Position numbers and translations under genes: made by a program
In this document: piece by piece, positions 11,981 to 22,903 of the stretch
Layout: the number at the start of each line of letters is the position of its first letter
Numbering within the stretch: position 1 is the stretch's first letter
Source: Manihot esculenta
Lineage: Eukaryota > Streptophyta > Magnoliopsida > Malpighiales > Euphorbiaceae
Length of the DNA stretch: 64,000 bases
Assembly (NCBI RefSeq): GCF_001659605.2
Contig: NC_035168.2
Coordinates: 8,364,058-8,428,057 of the forward strand
Direction of reading: 5' to 3'
Notes under the pieces: model-generated
What the model saw: only the letters and a program-made list of their open reading frames with translations
Databases searched by the model: none
Told to the model about the DNA's origin: nothing

Positions 11981-13719
11981 CTTATAATGTGTTTTAAACA
12001 AGTTTTATACAAGTTTATGGAGTAGAAATGCATGTTTAGGTTGTTTTGAGTTTATGGGTATAATGTGTGTTCTTGAGCAATGTGGGTATGTTTGATGTGT
12101 TATAGTTGGGGTTTAGGCTAGTTTGAGACCCCTATGAACTTGTATGCTTGATTGTGTATGATTGGGAGTGTTGTAGAATAGGTTATGCATGTTTGAAAGG
12201 TTTGGGAGGCATTTGTGCATGTTGGAGCTGAGTTTCTTCCACTTTGGAGAAACTCAGGTTCGGCCGCCGAAGGAACTTTCGGCCGCCGAACCCGCTTGTG
12301 GAGGCAGCCTTCGGCTGCCGAAGCCTGCCCCCGAAAGAGGACTTTCGTCTCTGGAGGGCAGTTTCGGTCGCCGAAAGTGCCGCCGAACATGCATGAGTTT
12401 CGTCTCTGTCTGGGAGTTTCGGCCGCCGAAGGTGTCGCCGAACCTGCCTGACTTTCGGCTCTGGAGGGACTTTCGACCGCCGAACCTACCGCCAAAAGTG
12501 CCCTGTCCAGCCCTCCTTTGCATGTTTTTCTATGATTGTTTCATGATGTTCTAGGGGGTTTTTGGGGAGTAGTTTAGAGTTATGTTCATGTATGTTTGGT
12601 CTCTCATTTGAGTCCACCTGTGTAGGTTCGGACCCGAGGAACCGAGGACTCCAGCAGTGAGTCAGCTGCTCCAGTGTCTGGTCAGAGCTATCCAAAGGTG
12701 AGTGGAATAACTCATTACGTTTTTAAAGCAAATAATGGACATTTTAGCATAATTCATGCATCATTAATGCCATGAGATATACTAGGTTGTTTGCATTAGA
12801 ATTCACGAATATGTTGCATTGCATACTTTATTGTTGTTGATGTGGATGAACGTTGGATGATCCATAGCCCTCGATCTATGATGTGACGATGTGATATGTA
12901 CGGTACGGAATGTAAGACCAGTGGGACCCATTCTACGTTCACTGGCACTATGTAAGAGAAAGACCATGACCCATTCTACGTTCTGGCACATTGGAATGTT
13001 ATGTTATGCTATGTAAGAGAAAGACCAGGACCTATTCTACGTTCTGGCACTATTGGATATGTAGAGGGCTACTGGTGACAAGTTCATCCTTGATGTGATA
13101 TGTTTGTGATGTGATGCATTCCATGAAAGCATGAAATGTTAATATAATGGTTTTATTATTCTGCTCACTGGGCTCTAGTAGCTCACCCCTCTCCCTAATC
13201 CCCCAGGTTTGCAGGTACAGGGTAGACCAGGAGGTCAGCAAAAGTGTTGAAGTCTTGTCTATGTAATAGCTAGTGTGGACATGATAAATGAATGTAATGT
13301 TATGTAAAAGTACAGTATAGACATGTAATGTAATGTAATGAGGCTTATGGATGATAGAGGTGTGCTTGACCATAGAATGTTGTTATCCCTTTTAATACAT
13401 GATCTTAGATGTTTTATGATGTTCATGTAAACTAACTCAACATATGTTATATCGCCCATTGGGGCACTGATGAGATCCCACAGAGGGGTCAATGTTTATG
13501 ATTATGACTATGTATAGTGCATGTACAGGTTGAGTTTGGTAAAAGAATGAAAGGATGAATGTATGAAAGCTAAAGTTTTACAATTTTTATGTATGATGTT
13601 GATCATGTATGGGATTAAACAGGTTTACAGGTGGTATGTTAGGCTTGCTACGGGTCCCGGCGGCCTTAAGCCGACCTGGATCCTAGCGCCGGTAGCGGTC
13701 CGATTTTCGAGTCGTTACA
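11981..13719 (+). repeat. 5' LTR of element 3, truncated by insertion of element 2
   Basis: The first base after element 2 enters the LTR at the point equivalent to 19671, and the match continues to CGTTACA at 13719. It contains a GCC-box cluster (about 12258-12500) and three tandem copies of a 50-60 bp block with CCCATTCTACGTTC at about 12915-13050. A 12-bp segment near 12485 present here is absent from the 3' LTR, so the two LTRs have drifted. Confidence 0.85.
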
Positions 13720-13722
13720 GAA

Positions 13723-13734
13723 TGGTATCAGAGC
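13723..13734 (+). promoter_or_regulatory. Primer-binding site, initiator tRNA-Met type
   Basis: TGGTATCAGAGC, complementary to the 3' end of plant initiator tRNA-Met, starts three bases after the LTR end. This primes minus-strand synthesis and fixes the 5' LTR boundary and the orientation. Confidence 0.9.
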
Positions 13735-13956
13735 CCTAGGTTCATAGGATCGGACCTAGAGTGTCGGGCTCATAGATGTTCTAGAAGGTCAAGGACAATA
13801 GGAAGATCGTGTCCACTAGGATAGGATGTTGAGTCCTGTCTTGTATAATGATGTGAAATGCCATGATTATATGCATGAGCATTAATGCTATGATATGTAT
13901 GATATGTATGTGATGCAGATTCATGTGTTCCCACATGAACCATATGATGCTAATGT

Positions 13957-16900
13957 TTGTGTGATGTGTACTGTTTTTCAAAAAACAGGACGAGAGGAAC
14001 CCGTCGATCTGCAAGATTGACTGGAGTACCACCCGAGGATGAGGGCACGAGCGCCCGTCCTCCTGCATTGCCTAGGGCAATGTCATGTAGATCAAGCAGA
14101 GAAAGAGTGTCAAGGGACCCTAGAAGGTCTTTTGATGCTAGCAGAAGGGGGACAGATAGAGTAGGAAGTTCCTCAGATGTGAGGGAGGTTATGGAAGAGG
14201 ACTAGAGGAGGGATGGGAATCTGGATGTCAGCATGACGGAAGAAGGGACAGGGGAGTCACAGGGAGGCGCTCAGGCCTCGGGTTATGGTTTTCCACCCCA
14301 TTATCCACCCTTCCCACAGGGTTCAAGGTATCCGATGGGAGGCACATCGGATTACTCCAGCTTTAACCCCTACCCTACCTACATGCCTTATCCACCTTTC
14401 TATCCACCTTACCCACAATACCCAGCTTATCCACCCTCACCCTTCTATCCTAACCCAGCAAACCCCACTTCGGGGAATGCTGCACCCCCACCTCCACCAC
14501 CTACAGAACCAGCAGCCCCAATTACTCAACCTTCTAGACCTAGCTCAGCCAGTGAGAGCAAGATGAAGATGATCGATTACCTTAAGCTGGATGCTCCCAA
14601 ATACAAGTCAGGGGATGATCCCTTTGAGTACCTGAGGGTAGTGAAGACGATAACTAATGAGCTAGGGGCAGATGACAGCAGGGCCATTCAGATGGCAGGG
14701 TTCACTTTAAAGTGCAAAAAGGCACGGGAATGGTTCAAGTGTTATGTGGACCCAAGACTAGACGGCATGACATGGGAGGATTTTGCAAATGAGTTCGCTG
14801 GATGGGCTTTTCCAGACAGTTCCAGAGAACTGTAGATGATTGAGTTTGAGCAGCTGAGGCAGACAGAACACATGAGTGTAGAGGAGTACACGGATAAATT
14901 CTTGGAGCTATTGCCTTTTTCAGGGCAAGCTCTAGATACAGATTCGAAGAAAGCCAAGAGATATGTTATGAAACTGCATTCTAGGTATTCCTCTTTGATT
15001 CAGTCAGTTGAGAGGGAAAGTTTCCACACTGTGGTGGATATGGCTCGAAGGATGGAGGCTAGTGCTATAGTTGAGGGGTCAGTGAAGCAGTCAGTGACCC
15101 AGTCTTCAGGGGTTAAGACCCCAGGCAGAGGAGGGCTAGGTCTCTCTTCTCAGAGCTCAGGTAGCAAGAGGTGGAGTAACACCACCAAGAAGCCGAAGAA
15201 GAATAAGTTTTGGAGTAAGTTGAAATCCAGTCTGGGATTAGGCGGTGGCTCGAGCTCAGGCTCAGATGGTACAGAATGCCTAAGTTGTGGGAAACCACAC
15301 AAGAGAGTGTGTCGGGCTGGGACTAATGCATGTTTCAGATGTGGACAGGAGGGACACATGGCTCGGGAGTGTCCTAGAGCACCTTTTATGGGCCAGCCCC
15401 AGCAGACAACTTCTAGTAGTGTGGCGTAGCCAGCAGCTCCAGCCACAACTCAGGGTAGTGGCAGAGGTAGAGGGAGAGGGGCAGCCTCTTCTTCTGGTTC
15501 CCGAGGTGAAGGTCCATCAGCTCCCGCCAGGATCTTCACCATGACTCAGCAGGAGGCTAACACATCCAACACCGTGGTGTCAAGTAATCTCATCATTAGG
15601 TGTTCTGATGTGTATGCATTAATGGACCCGGGTGCATCTCATTCTTTTATTGCTCCGAGAGCCGTTGAGAGGTTGGGTCTGATAGTCTCTGGGTTAGAGT
15701 GTCCCCTATGGGTCAGTGGACCCAAGTGTGACCCGTCAGTGGCAGAGTCAGTCTGCCAGTACAGTCCAGTTTTTGTTGAGGGAAGATGCCTCTCCGCCGA
15801 CCTTGTGGTTCTAGATTTGACAGACTTTGACATCATTCTAGGGATGGATTGGTTATCTACCCATGGTGCTACCTTGGACTGCAGAGACAAGGTAGTCAGG
15901 TTCAGAGATCAGAACGGGTCAGAGGTCGTCTTCAGAGGAGACAAGAGGGGTACACCTAGAGGTCTGATATAAGCTCTTCAGGCTCGTAGGTTGCTTAGGA
16001 AGGGATGTCAGGGGTATTTGGCTCATGTGAGAAAGCTTAGCAGTCAGGTTAGGGAGCCAGCCTCAGTGCCAGTTGTCAGAGAATTTCAAGATGTTTTTCC
16101 AGAGGAGCTTCCAGGACTACCACCTGCTAGGGAGATAGAGTTTGAAATCGATTGATGCCTGGAACTAGACCGATCTCTATCCCTCCCTACAGGATGGCTC
16201 CAGCCGAGTTGAAGGAGTTGAAAGAGCAGTTACAAGAGCTGGTAGAAAAGGGCTTCATCCGACCGAGTACCTCACCTTGGGGTGCTCCAGTCTTGTTTGT
16301 GAGAAAGAAGGATGAATCCCTTAGACTTTGTATCGACTACAGGCAGTTGAACAAAGTCACTACCAAGAACAGGTACCCTCTGCCAAGGATCGATGATCTA
16401 TTCGACCAGCTAGCAGGAGCGGGTTGTTTCTCCAAAATAGATATGAGATCGAGGTACCATCAGCTAAGGATAAGGGAGGAAGATGTGTCAAAGACAGCTT
16501 TCAGGACCAGATATGGGCATTATGAGTTACTTGTGATGCCGTTCGAATTAACCAACGCCGTTGCAGCATTCATGGATCTCATGAACAGAGTGTTTAGCCA
16601 ATACCTGGATCAATTTGTTATTGTCTTCATAGATGATATCTTGGTGTATTCCAGGAACGCAGAAGAGCATGCCCATCATCTGAGGTTAATTCTGCAGACC
16701 TTGAGGGAACATGGCTTGTATGCCAAGTTCTCTAAGTGTGAGTTCTGGCTGAGGAGCATTTCATTCTTGGGGCATGTAGTGTCAGAAAATGGAATAGAGG
16801 TGGACCCCAAGAAGGTAGAAGCTGTTGCTAACTGGCCTAGACCCACTTCAGTGACAGAAATCAGGAGTTTCTTAGGTTTGGCGGGTTACTACAGGAGGTT

Positions 16901-18968
16901 TGTACAGGACTTCTCAAAGATTGCAGCTCCTCTGACCAGATTGACCAGGAAGAACCAGAGGTTCGTGTGGACCGACCAGTGTGAAGAGAGCTTTGAGGAG
17001 CTCAAGAAGAGGTTGACTTCAGCACCAGTGTTAGCCCTGCCATCTAGTAATGAAGACTTCTCAGTATATTGTGATGCGTCCCGTGTGGGACTGGGTTGTG
17101 TGCTAATGCAGAATGAAAGGGTGATTGCTTATGCTTCTAGACAGCTGAAGAAGCATGAGTTGAATTACCCCACACATGACCTGGAGATGGCAGCAGTAAT
17201 CTTTGCACTCAAGATGTGGAGGCACTATCTCTATGGGGTTAAATGAGAGATCTTCACAGATCATAAGAGCCTGCAGTACATCCTGAGTCAAAGAGATTTG
17301 AACTTGAGACAAAGAAGATGGGTGGAGCTGCTAAGTGACTATGATTGCAAGATTCAGTACCATCCGGGTAAGGCGAATGTTGTGGCAGACGCCCTAAGCC
17401 GGAAGTCACTAGGCAGCCTATCCCACATCGCGGCTGAGAGGAGGCCGGTGGTGAAGGAGTTTTACAAGCTCATTGATGAAGGTCTACAGTTGGGGTTGTC
17501 TGGTACAGGTGCATTGATTGCTCAGATGAGAGTGGCACCCGTGTTTCTGGAGCAGGTAGCTCAGAAACAGCATGAGGACCCAGAGTTAGTGAAGATTGCC
17601 AGGACTGTTCAGTCAGACAAAGATAGTGAATTCAGATTCGACAATAAGGGGATCCTCCGCTATGGGACCCGATTGTGTGTACCAGACGACATAGGGCTAA
17701 AAGGAGACATTATGAGAGAGGCTCATAATGCGAGATACAGCGTTCACCCCGGAGCCACCAAGATGTATCAAGATCTGAAGAAGGTTTATTGGTGGCCAAC
17801 TATGAAGAGAGAAGTGGCACAGTTTGTGTCAGCCTGCGAAGTGTGTCAGAGGGTGAAGCTGAAACATCAGAAGCCGGCTAGAATGCTTAACCCGCTACCT
17901 ATTACAGAGTGAAAATGGGAGAATATAGCCATGGACTTCATAGTGGGGTTACCGGCGACGTCCAACAGATTGGACTCCATATGGGTGATTGTGGACAGAC
18001 TCACCAAATCTGCTCACTTCATCCCTGTCAGGAGTGGCTATTCTGTGGACAAGTTGGCACAGGTGTATGTTGATGAGATCGTCAGGCTGCATGGGGTTCC
18101 TGTTTCAATAGTGTCTGATAGAGGACCCCAGTTTACCTCCAGATTCTGGCAGAGTCTGCAGAATGCCATGGGTACCAGGTTGGATTTCAGTACTGCCTTC
18201 CATCCACAGACGGACGGACAATCAGAAAGGACCATCCAGACAATAGAGGATATGCTCAGAATGTGTGTGCTGGACTTTGGCAGTTCTTGGAGGCAACATC
18301 TACCTTTAGTGGAGTTTGCCTACAATAACAACCATCATGCTAGCATCGGGATGGATCCATACGAAGATTTATATGGAAGGAAGTGCAGGTCACCTGTTTG
18401 CTGGGAGGAAGTTGGAGAAAAGGCCTTGGCAGGGCCTGAGCTAGTAGAGATCACCAGTAGGGTGGTACCCATAATCAGAGAAAGGATCAAGACGGCTGCA
18501 AGCAGACAGAAGAGTTATGCAGACATCCGCAGAAGGCAAGTAGAGTTTCAGGAGGGGGATCTGGTATTGCTCAATGTGTCTCCTATGAAAGGAGTGGTTC
18601 GCTTTGAGAAGAAAGGTAAACTAGCCCCACGATACATCGGACCCTTTGAAATCTTGCAAAAGATTGGGAATGTGTCGTACAAGCTGGATTTACCTACTTC
18701 AATGGAAAGAATCCATCCGGTTTTCCATATTTCCATGTTGAGGAAGTTTGTGTCAGATCCGGGCAAGGTTCTTAGTGAGCCTGATGTGGAGATCCAAGAA
18801 GATCTCACTTATGTTGAGCAGCCAGTACGGATCATAGACACCCAGATCAGGAAGCTGAGAAACAAGGAAATCCCGATGGTGAAAGTCCTGTGGAACCACC
18901 ACAATTTGGAAGAATGCACTTGGGAGACACGGGAGTCCATGCTCCAGCAGTACCCTTATCTCTTCTGA
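13957..18968 (+). pseudogene. gag-pol of element 3, many disabling changes
   Basis: It is a full-length but dead polyprotein. It opens with a basic N-terminal segment, then a Pro/Tyr-rich stretch (about 14290-14460), gag, an intact CCHC knuckle (about 15335-15375), protease ([10 protein letters not shown]), RT ([14 protein letters not shown]), RNase H, integrase and chromodomain, ending TGA 18966-18968. Stops lie at 14203-14205, 14833-14835, 15427-15429, 15970-15972, 17244-17246 and 17910-17912. A one-base deletion at about 16145-16152 shifts the frame. The true start is uncertain: no conserved ATG precedes the ACGAGAGGAACC segment at 13990, where an ATG may have been lost. In RT, FG is FE in the motif MPFELTN. 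Confidence 0.85.
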
Positions 18969-19021
18969 GGTTAGTTTTATGTGTATGATGTGTGTTATGC
19001 CTTGCTTGTACTAGTTGAGGA

Positions 19022-19056
19022 ACATTCGGGGATGAATGTTCTTAAGGGGGGGAGAA
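19022..19056 (+). promoter_or_regulatory. Hairpin and polypurine tract of element 3
   Basis: The ACATTCG / TGAATGT stem (one mismatch compared with elements 1 and 2) is followed by TTAAGGGGGGGAGAA, directly before the 3' LTR at 19057. Confidence 0.7.
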
Positions 19057-21397
19057 TGTAATACCCGGCTAGATTCCGGTATCGAAATTCCTATCGTCCG
19101 GTGGAATCTCGGGTTTCGGAGACCTCTAGAAGGGTAAAACCATGTTTTATAAAATGTTTTAATGTGTTTTATGTTTTTAATCAAGAGAGAAATGAGTTTT
19201 TGCATGAAAATAGCCTTGAAGGAAAACTCAGGTTCGGCCACCGAACCTCAAGTTCGGCCGCCGAACATGCATGCCTTCGGGAGCACTTTTAGGCCCCCGA
19301 AAGCATAAGTGAGGGAAGTCTAGGTTCGGCCGCCGAACCTCATGTTCGGCCGCCGAACATGGCATGCATGCGGAGGCACGTTCGGCTCCCGAATGTGGCC
19401 TGGCCAGCCACCTATAAAGGGGTCCCTTAGCCGAAAACGGGCGAGCTTTTTCCCCATTTTCAGCCAAGGTGAGCTCTCCGCTGCCCCTCACCGATCTTGA
19501 GTTTCTTTCTTCAAATCTTTCACGATTTTCACTAGTTTTCACTTTGTTTTGAAGATTTTTTAGCAAAAGAACAAGTTTTGAGCTTGGAGACCCAAGGAGC
19601 TAAATCTCTTCCAACTCCAAGTTAGATCGCCTCTACTCTCGATCTTCAAGAGGTAAGAGTCGATCTCTAGCTTATAATGTGTTTTAAATAAGTTTTATAC
19701 AAGTTTATGGAGTAGAAATGCATGTTTAGGTTGTTTTGAGTTTATGGGTATAATGTGTGTTCTTGAGCAATGTGGGTATGTTTGATGTGTTGTAGTTGGG
19801 GTTTAGGCTAGTTTGAGACCCCTATGAACTTGTATGCTTGATTGTGTATGATTGGGAGTGTTGTAGAATAGGTTATGCATGTTTGAAAGGTTTGGGAGGC
19901 ATTTGTGCATGTTGGAGCTGAGTTTCTGCCACTTTGGAGAAACTCAGGTTCGGCCGCCGAAGGAACTTTCGGCCGCCGAACCCGCTTGTGGAGGCAGCCT
20001 TCGGCTGACGAAGCCTGCCCCCGAAAGAGGACTTTCGTCTCTGGAGGGCAGTTTCGGCCGCCGAAAGTGCCGCCGAACATGCATGAGTTTCGTCTCTGTC
20101 TGGGAGTTTCGGCCGCCGAAGGTGCCGCCGAACCTGCCTGACTTTCGGCTCTGGAGGGACTTTCGGCCGCCGAAAGTGCCCTGTCCAGCCCTCCTTTGCA
20201 TGTTTTTCTATGATTGTTTCATGATGTTCTAAGGGGTTTTTGGGGAGTAGTTTAGAGTTATGTTCATGTATGTTTGGTCCCTCATTTGAGTCCACCTGTG
20301 TAGGTTCGGACCCGAGGAACCGAGGACCCCAGCAGTGAGTCAGCTGCTCCAGTGTCTGGTCAGAGCTATCCAGAGGTGAGTGGAATAACTCATTACGTTT
20401 TTAAAGCAAATAATGGACATTTTAGCATGATTCATGCATCATTAATGCCATGAGATATACTAGGTTGTTTGCATTAGAATTCACGAATATGTTGCATTGC
20501 ATACTTTATTGTTGTTGATGTGGATGAACGTTGGATGATCCATAGCCCTCGATCTATGATGTGACGATGTGATATGTACGGTACGGAATGTAAGACCAGT
20601 GGGACCCATTCTACGTTCGCTGGCACTATGTAAGAGAAAGACCAGGACCCATTCTACGTTCTGGCACATTGGAATGTTATGTTATGCTATGTAAGAGAAA
20701 GACCAGGACCCATTCTACGTTCTGGCACTATTGGATATGTAGAGGGCTACTGGTGACAAGTTCATCCTTGATGTGATATGTTTGTGATGTGATGCATTCC
20801 ATGAAATCATGAAATGTTAATATAATGTTTTTATTATTCTGCTCACTGGGCTCTAGTAGCTCATCCCTCTCCCTAATCCCCCAGGTTTGCAGGTACAGGG
20901 TAGACTAGGAGGTCAGCAAGAGTATTGAAGTCTTGTCTATGTAATAGCTAGTGTGGACATGATAAATGAATGTAATGTTATGTAAAAGTACAGTATAGAC
21001 ATGTAATGTAATGTAATGAGGCTTATGGATGATAGAGGTGTGCTTGACCATAGAATGTTGTTATCCCTTTTAATACATGATTTTAAATGTTTTATGATGT
21101 TCATGTAAATCAACTCAATATATGTTATATCGCCCATTGGGGCACTGATGAGATCCCACAGAGGGGTCAATGTTTATGATTATGACTATGTATAGTGCAT
21201 GTACAGGTTGAGTTTGGTAAAAGAATGAAAGGATGAATGTATGAAAGCTAAAGTTTTAAAATTTTTATGTATGATGTTGATCATGTATGGGATTAAACAG
21301 GTTTACAGGTGGTATGTCAGGCTTGCTACGGGTCCCAGCGGCCTTAAGCCGACCTGAATCCTAGCGCCGGTAGCGGTCCGATTTTCGGGTCGTTACA
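19057..21397 (+). repeat. 3' LTR of element 3 (2341 bp, complete)
   Basis: TGTAATACCC to CGTTACA. It contains TATAAAG (19413-19419), upstream GCC-box units (for example 19323-19335), a downstream cluster starting 19949-19961 and 19968-19980, and three tandem CCCATTCTACGTTC blocks at about 20595-20730. It shows the uninterrupted target into which element 2 inserted in the sister LTR: the insertion point is equivalent to 19670/19671. Confidence 0.88.
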
Positions 21398-21461
21398 TTG
21401 TTTGTGTCCACTTATAATACAATAAACTAACGAGTTATAAACACATTTTATAAATAGATAC
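21398..21461. other. Short host flank between element 3 and copia element
   Basis: 64 bp of AT-rich sequence. It begins with TTGTT, the presumed target duplication of element 3, and ends with GATAC, the verified target duplication of the copia element. Confidence 0.6.
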
Positions 21462-22903
21462 TGTTGGGAAATCCAGAGATTATTGCAACCCAAATTGCGC
21501 AGCGGAAAAATAAAATTTCGGAATTCCTTTCCCAGAATCCGAGTGCTTCGTTTATTTCATAAGAAGGATATGAGACTAACCTGTTAATCTCGTTCAAAAG
21601 ATACAATGGCAGACTGATAGTGCTGCTTTTTCAAATGAACACTCTCTATGGTATCCACACGAACGTCTTCTATTCTTCTAGAGTGCTAGCTCTCTCAAAG
21701 ATGGATAGATTATGTGCTCCACAATGTGCAACTGTTAGACTGAATTTTTTCCAAAATTAACATCACATTCACAATTCATAGAAGAAGTATTTATATGTTT
21801 AAGTCTTTTGTTTTCCCACAATTCTTTTCCCAAAACAGTTGTGTTCAGAATTCACTATCACAATCTCGCAAATACTCAAATATCTTATGTGATATAGTCA
21901 TTTATCTGTAACAGCTATAGATAGATTTGCAGATTTTTTAAATATTATTATCTCATAATAATAAATAATTAATAATTAATATTATTAATAATAATAACAT
22001 TTTATTATTATTAATTATATTAATGGGCTTTTAGCCCATTAATATGTCATAGCATATCAACAACGTTCTTTTGTGTGTGACCCAATAGGCTCACATTAAT
22101 TGGCAATAGGCCCAGTCCCACAAGGCCCATAAGTCATAAGTGGCCTCTAGCAAGACATTATGACTACCTAACTAATATGAGGATCAATAGTCCGATAAAG
22201 CCTAATAAATAGAACATGTATTAATCCATTTGTCACACGATATCTAGTTTGAACATAAGTCATGGTCAATGTCAAACTTATAATGTTCAAACTTATGATT
22301 TCTCGATCTCTAAGTAGACTGGTAAATTCAAATGATATTGATCACACTATCAATTCATTTGAGCACGTCTATGCATTTCTCAGTCTCACTTATCAAGGGG
22401 CCCAGAAGATATCTCTCTCAGAGAGAGGGACAAATCATATCTTGATTGTTCATTATCCTCTACATAATTTCTATTATGCTCAATCATAACCTTTATAATT
22501 GTCCGATTAAAGACAATGTTTGGTTATGTCAAAACATAATAGTCCTTATGTTGGAAACTATGACAATCTCAAGTCAAAGGATTAAGACATAACTACTTTG
22601 AGATTCACTTATGACAATAACCAATGTAGTGATCTCAACGCGGGTCCATCCAATACTTTGTTCTCTAACAAGTATTTATGATTATTGAATTATATCAACA
22701 TATACATAATCATCTCATGATTATCAATCAATAATCATACTAGCTATATTTTATTATTATCAACATAATAATAAGTAACCAGGGATGATAATCATTATTA
22801 TGTAACATGCAAACAAATAATAATGATAAAAACCTCTTTTATTAATAACCAAAATGACATACAAAAATGTCCAAGATAATGGCCTAGGGCATATACACTA
22901 ACA
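21462..22903 (-). repeat. Copia 3' LTR
   Basis: Read on the minus strand it starts TGTTAGTGTATATGCC and ends ATTTCCCAACA. The purine-rich GCAAGTGGGAGAT at 22904-22916 (minus strand) directly precedes it and is the polypurine tract. Confidence 0.92.

Larger units (their letters stand above)
11981..21397 (+). mobile_element. Ty3/gypsy element 3 (oldest host of the nest)
   Basis: A 5' LTR missing its first 614 bp or so (cut by element 2), a primer-binding site, gag-pol, a polypurine tract and a complete 3' LTR are visible. The two LTRs are clearly copies of one sequence: 11981-13719 matches 19671-21397 closely. The 3' LTR ends CGTTACA at 21397 and the following bases are TTGTT, the expected target duplication, whose partner would be left of the window. 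Multiple stops and a frameshift in gag-pol fit its place as the oldest of the three. Confidence 0.88.

Noticed and set aside
12118..12554. Frames on both strands up to 125 codons in the LTRs of element 3 (also 19808-20295)
   Set aside because: Open only because the TTCGGCCGCCGAA units lack stops; repeated Arg/Pro/Ala/Glu peptides are a composition effect.
12911..13050. Regularly spaced repeats considered as a CRISPR-like array
   Set aside because: Only three diverged 50-60 bp blocks in tandem inside a plant LTR, without unique spacers; these are LTR tandem repeats.
22262..22489. 75-codon plus frame repeated at 30326-30553
   Set aside because: Both copies lie in the two copia LTRs, so the repetition comes from the LTR pair, not from a gene.
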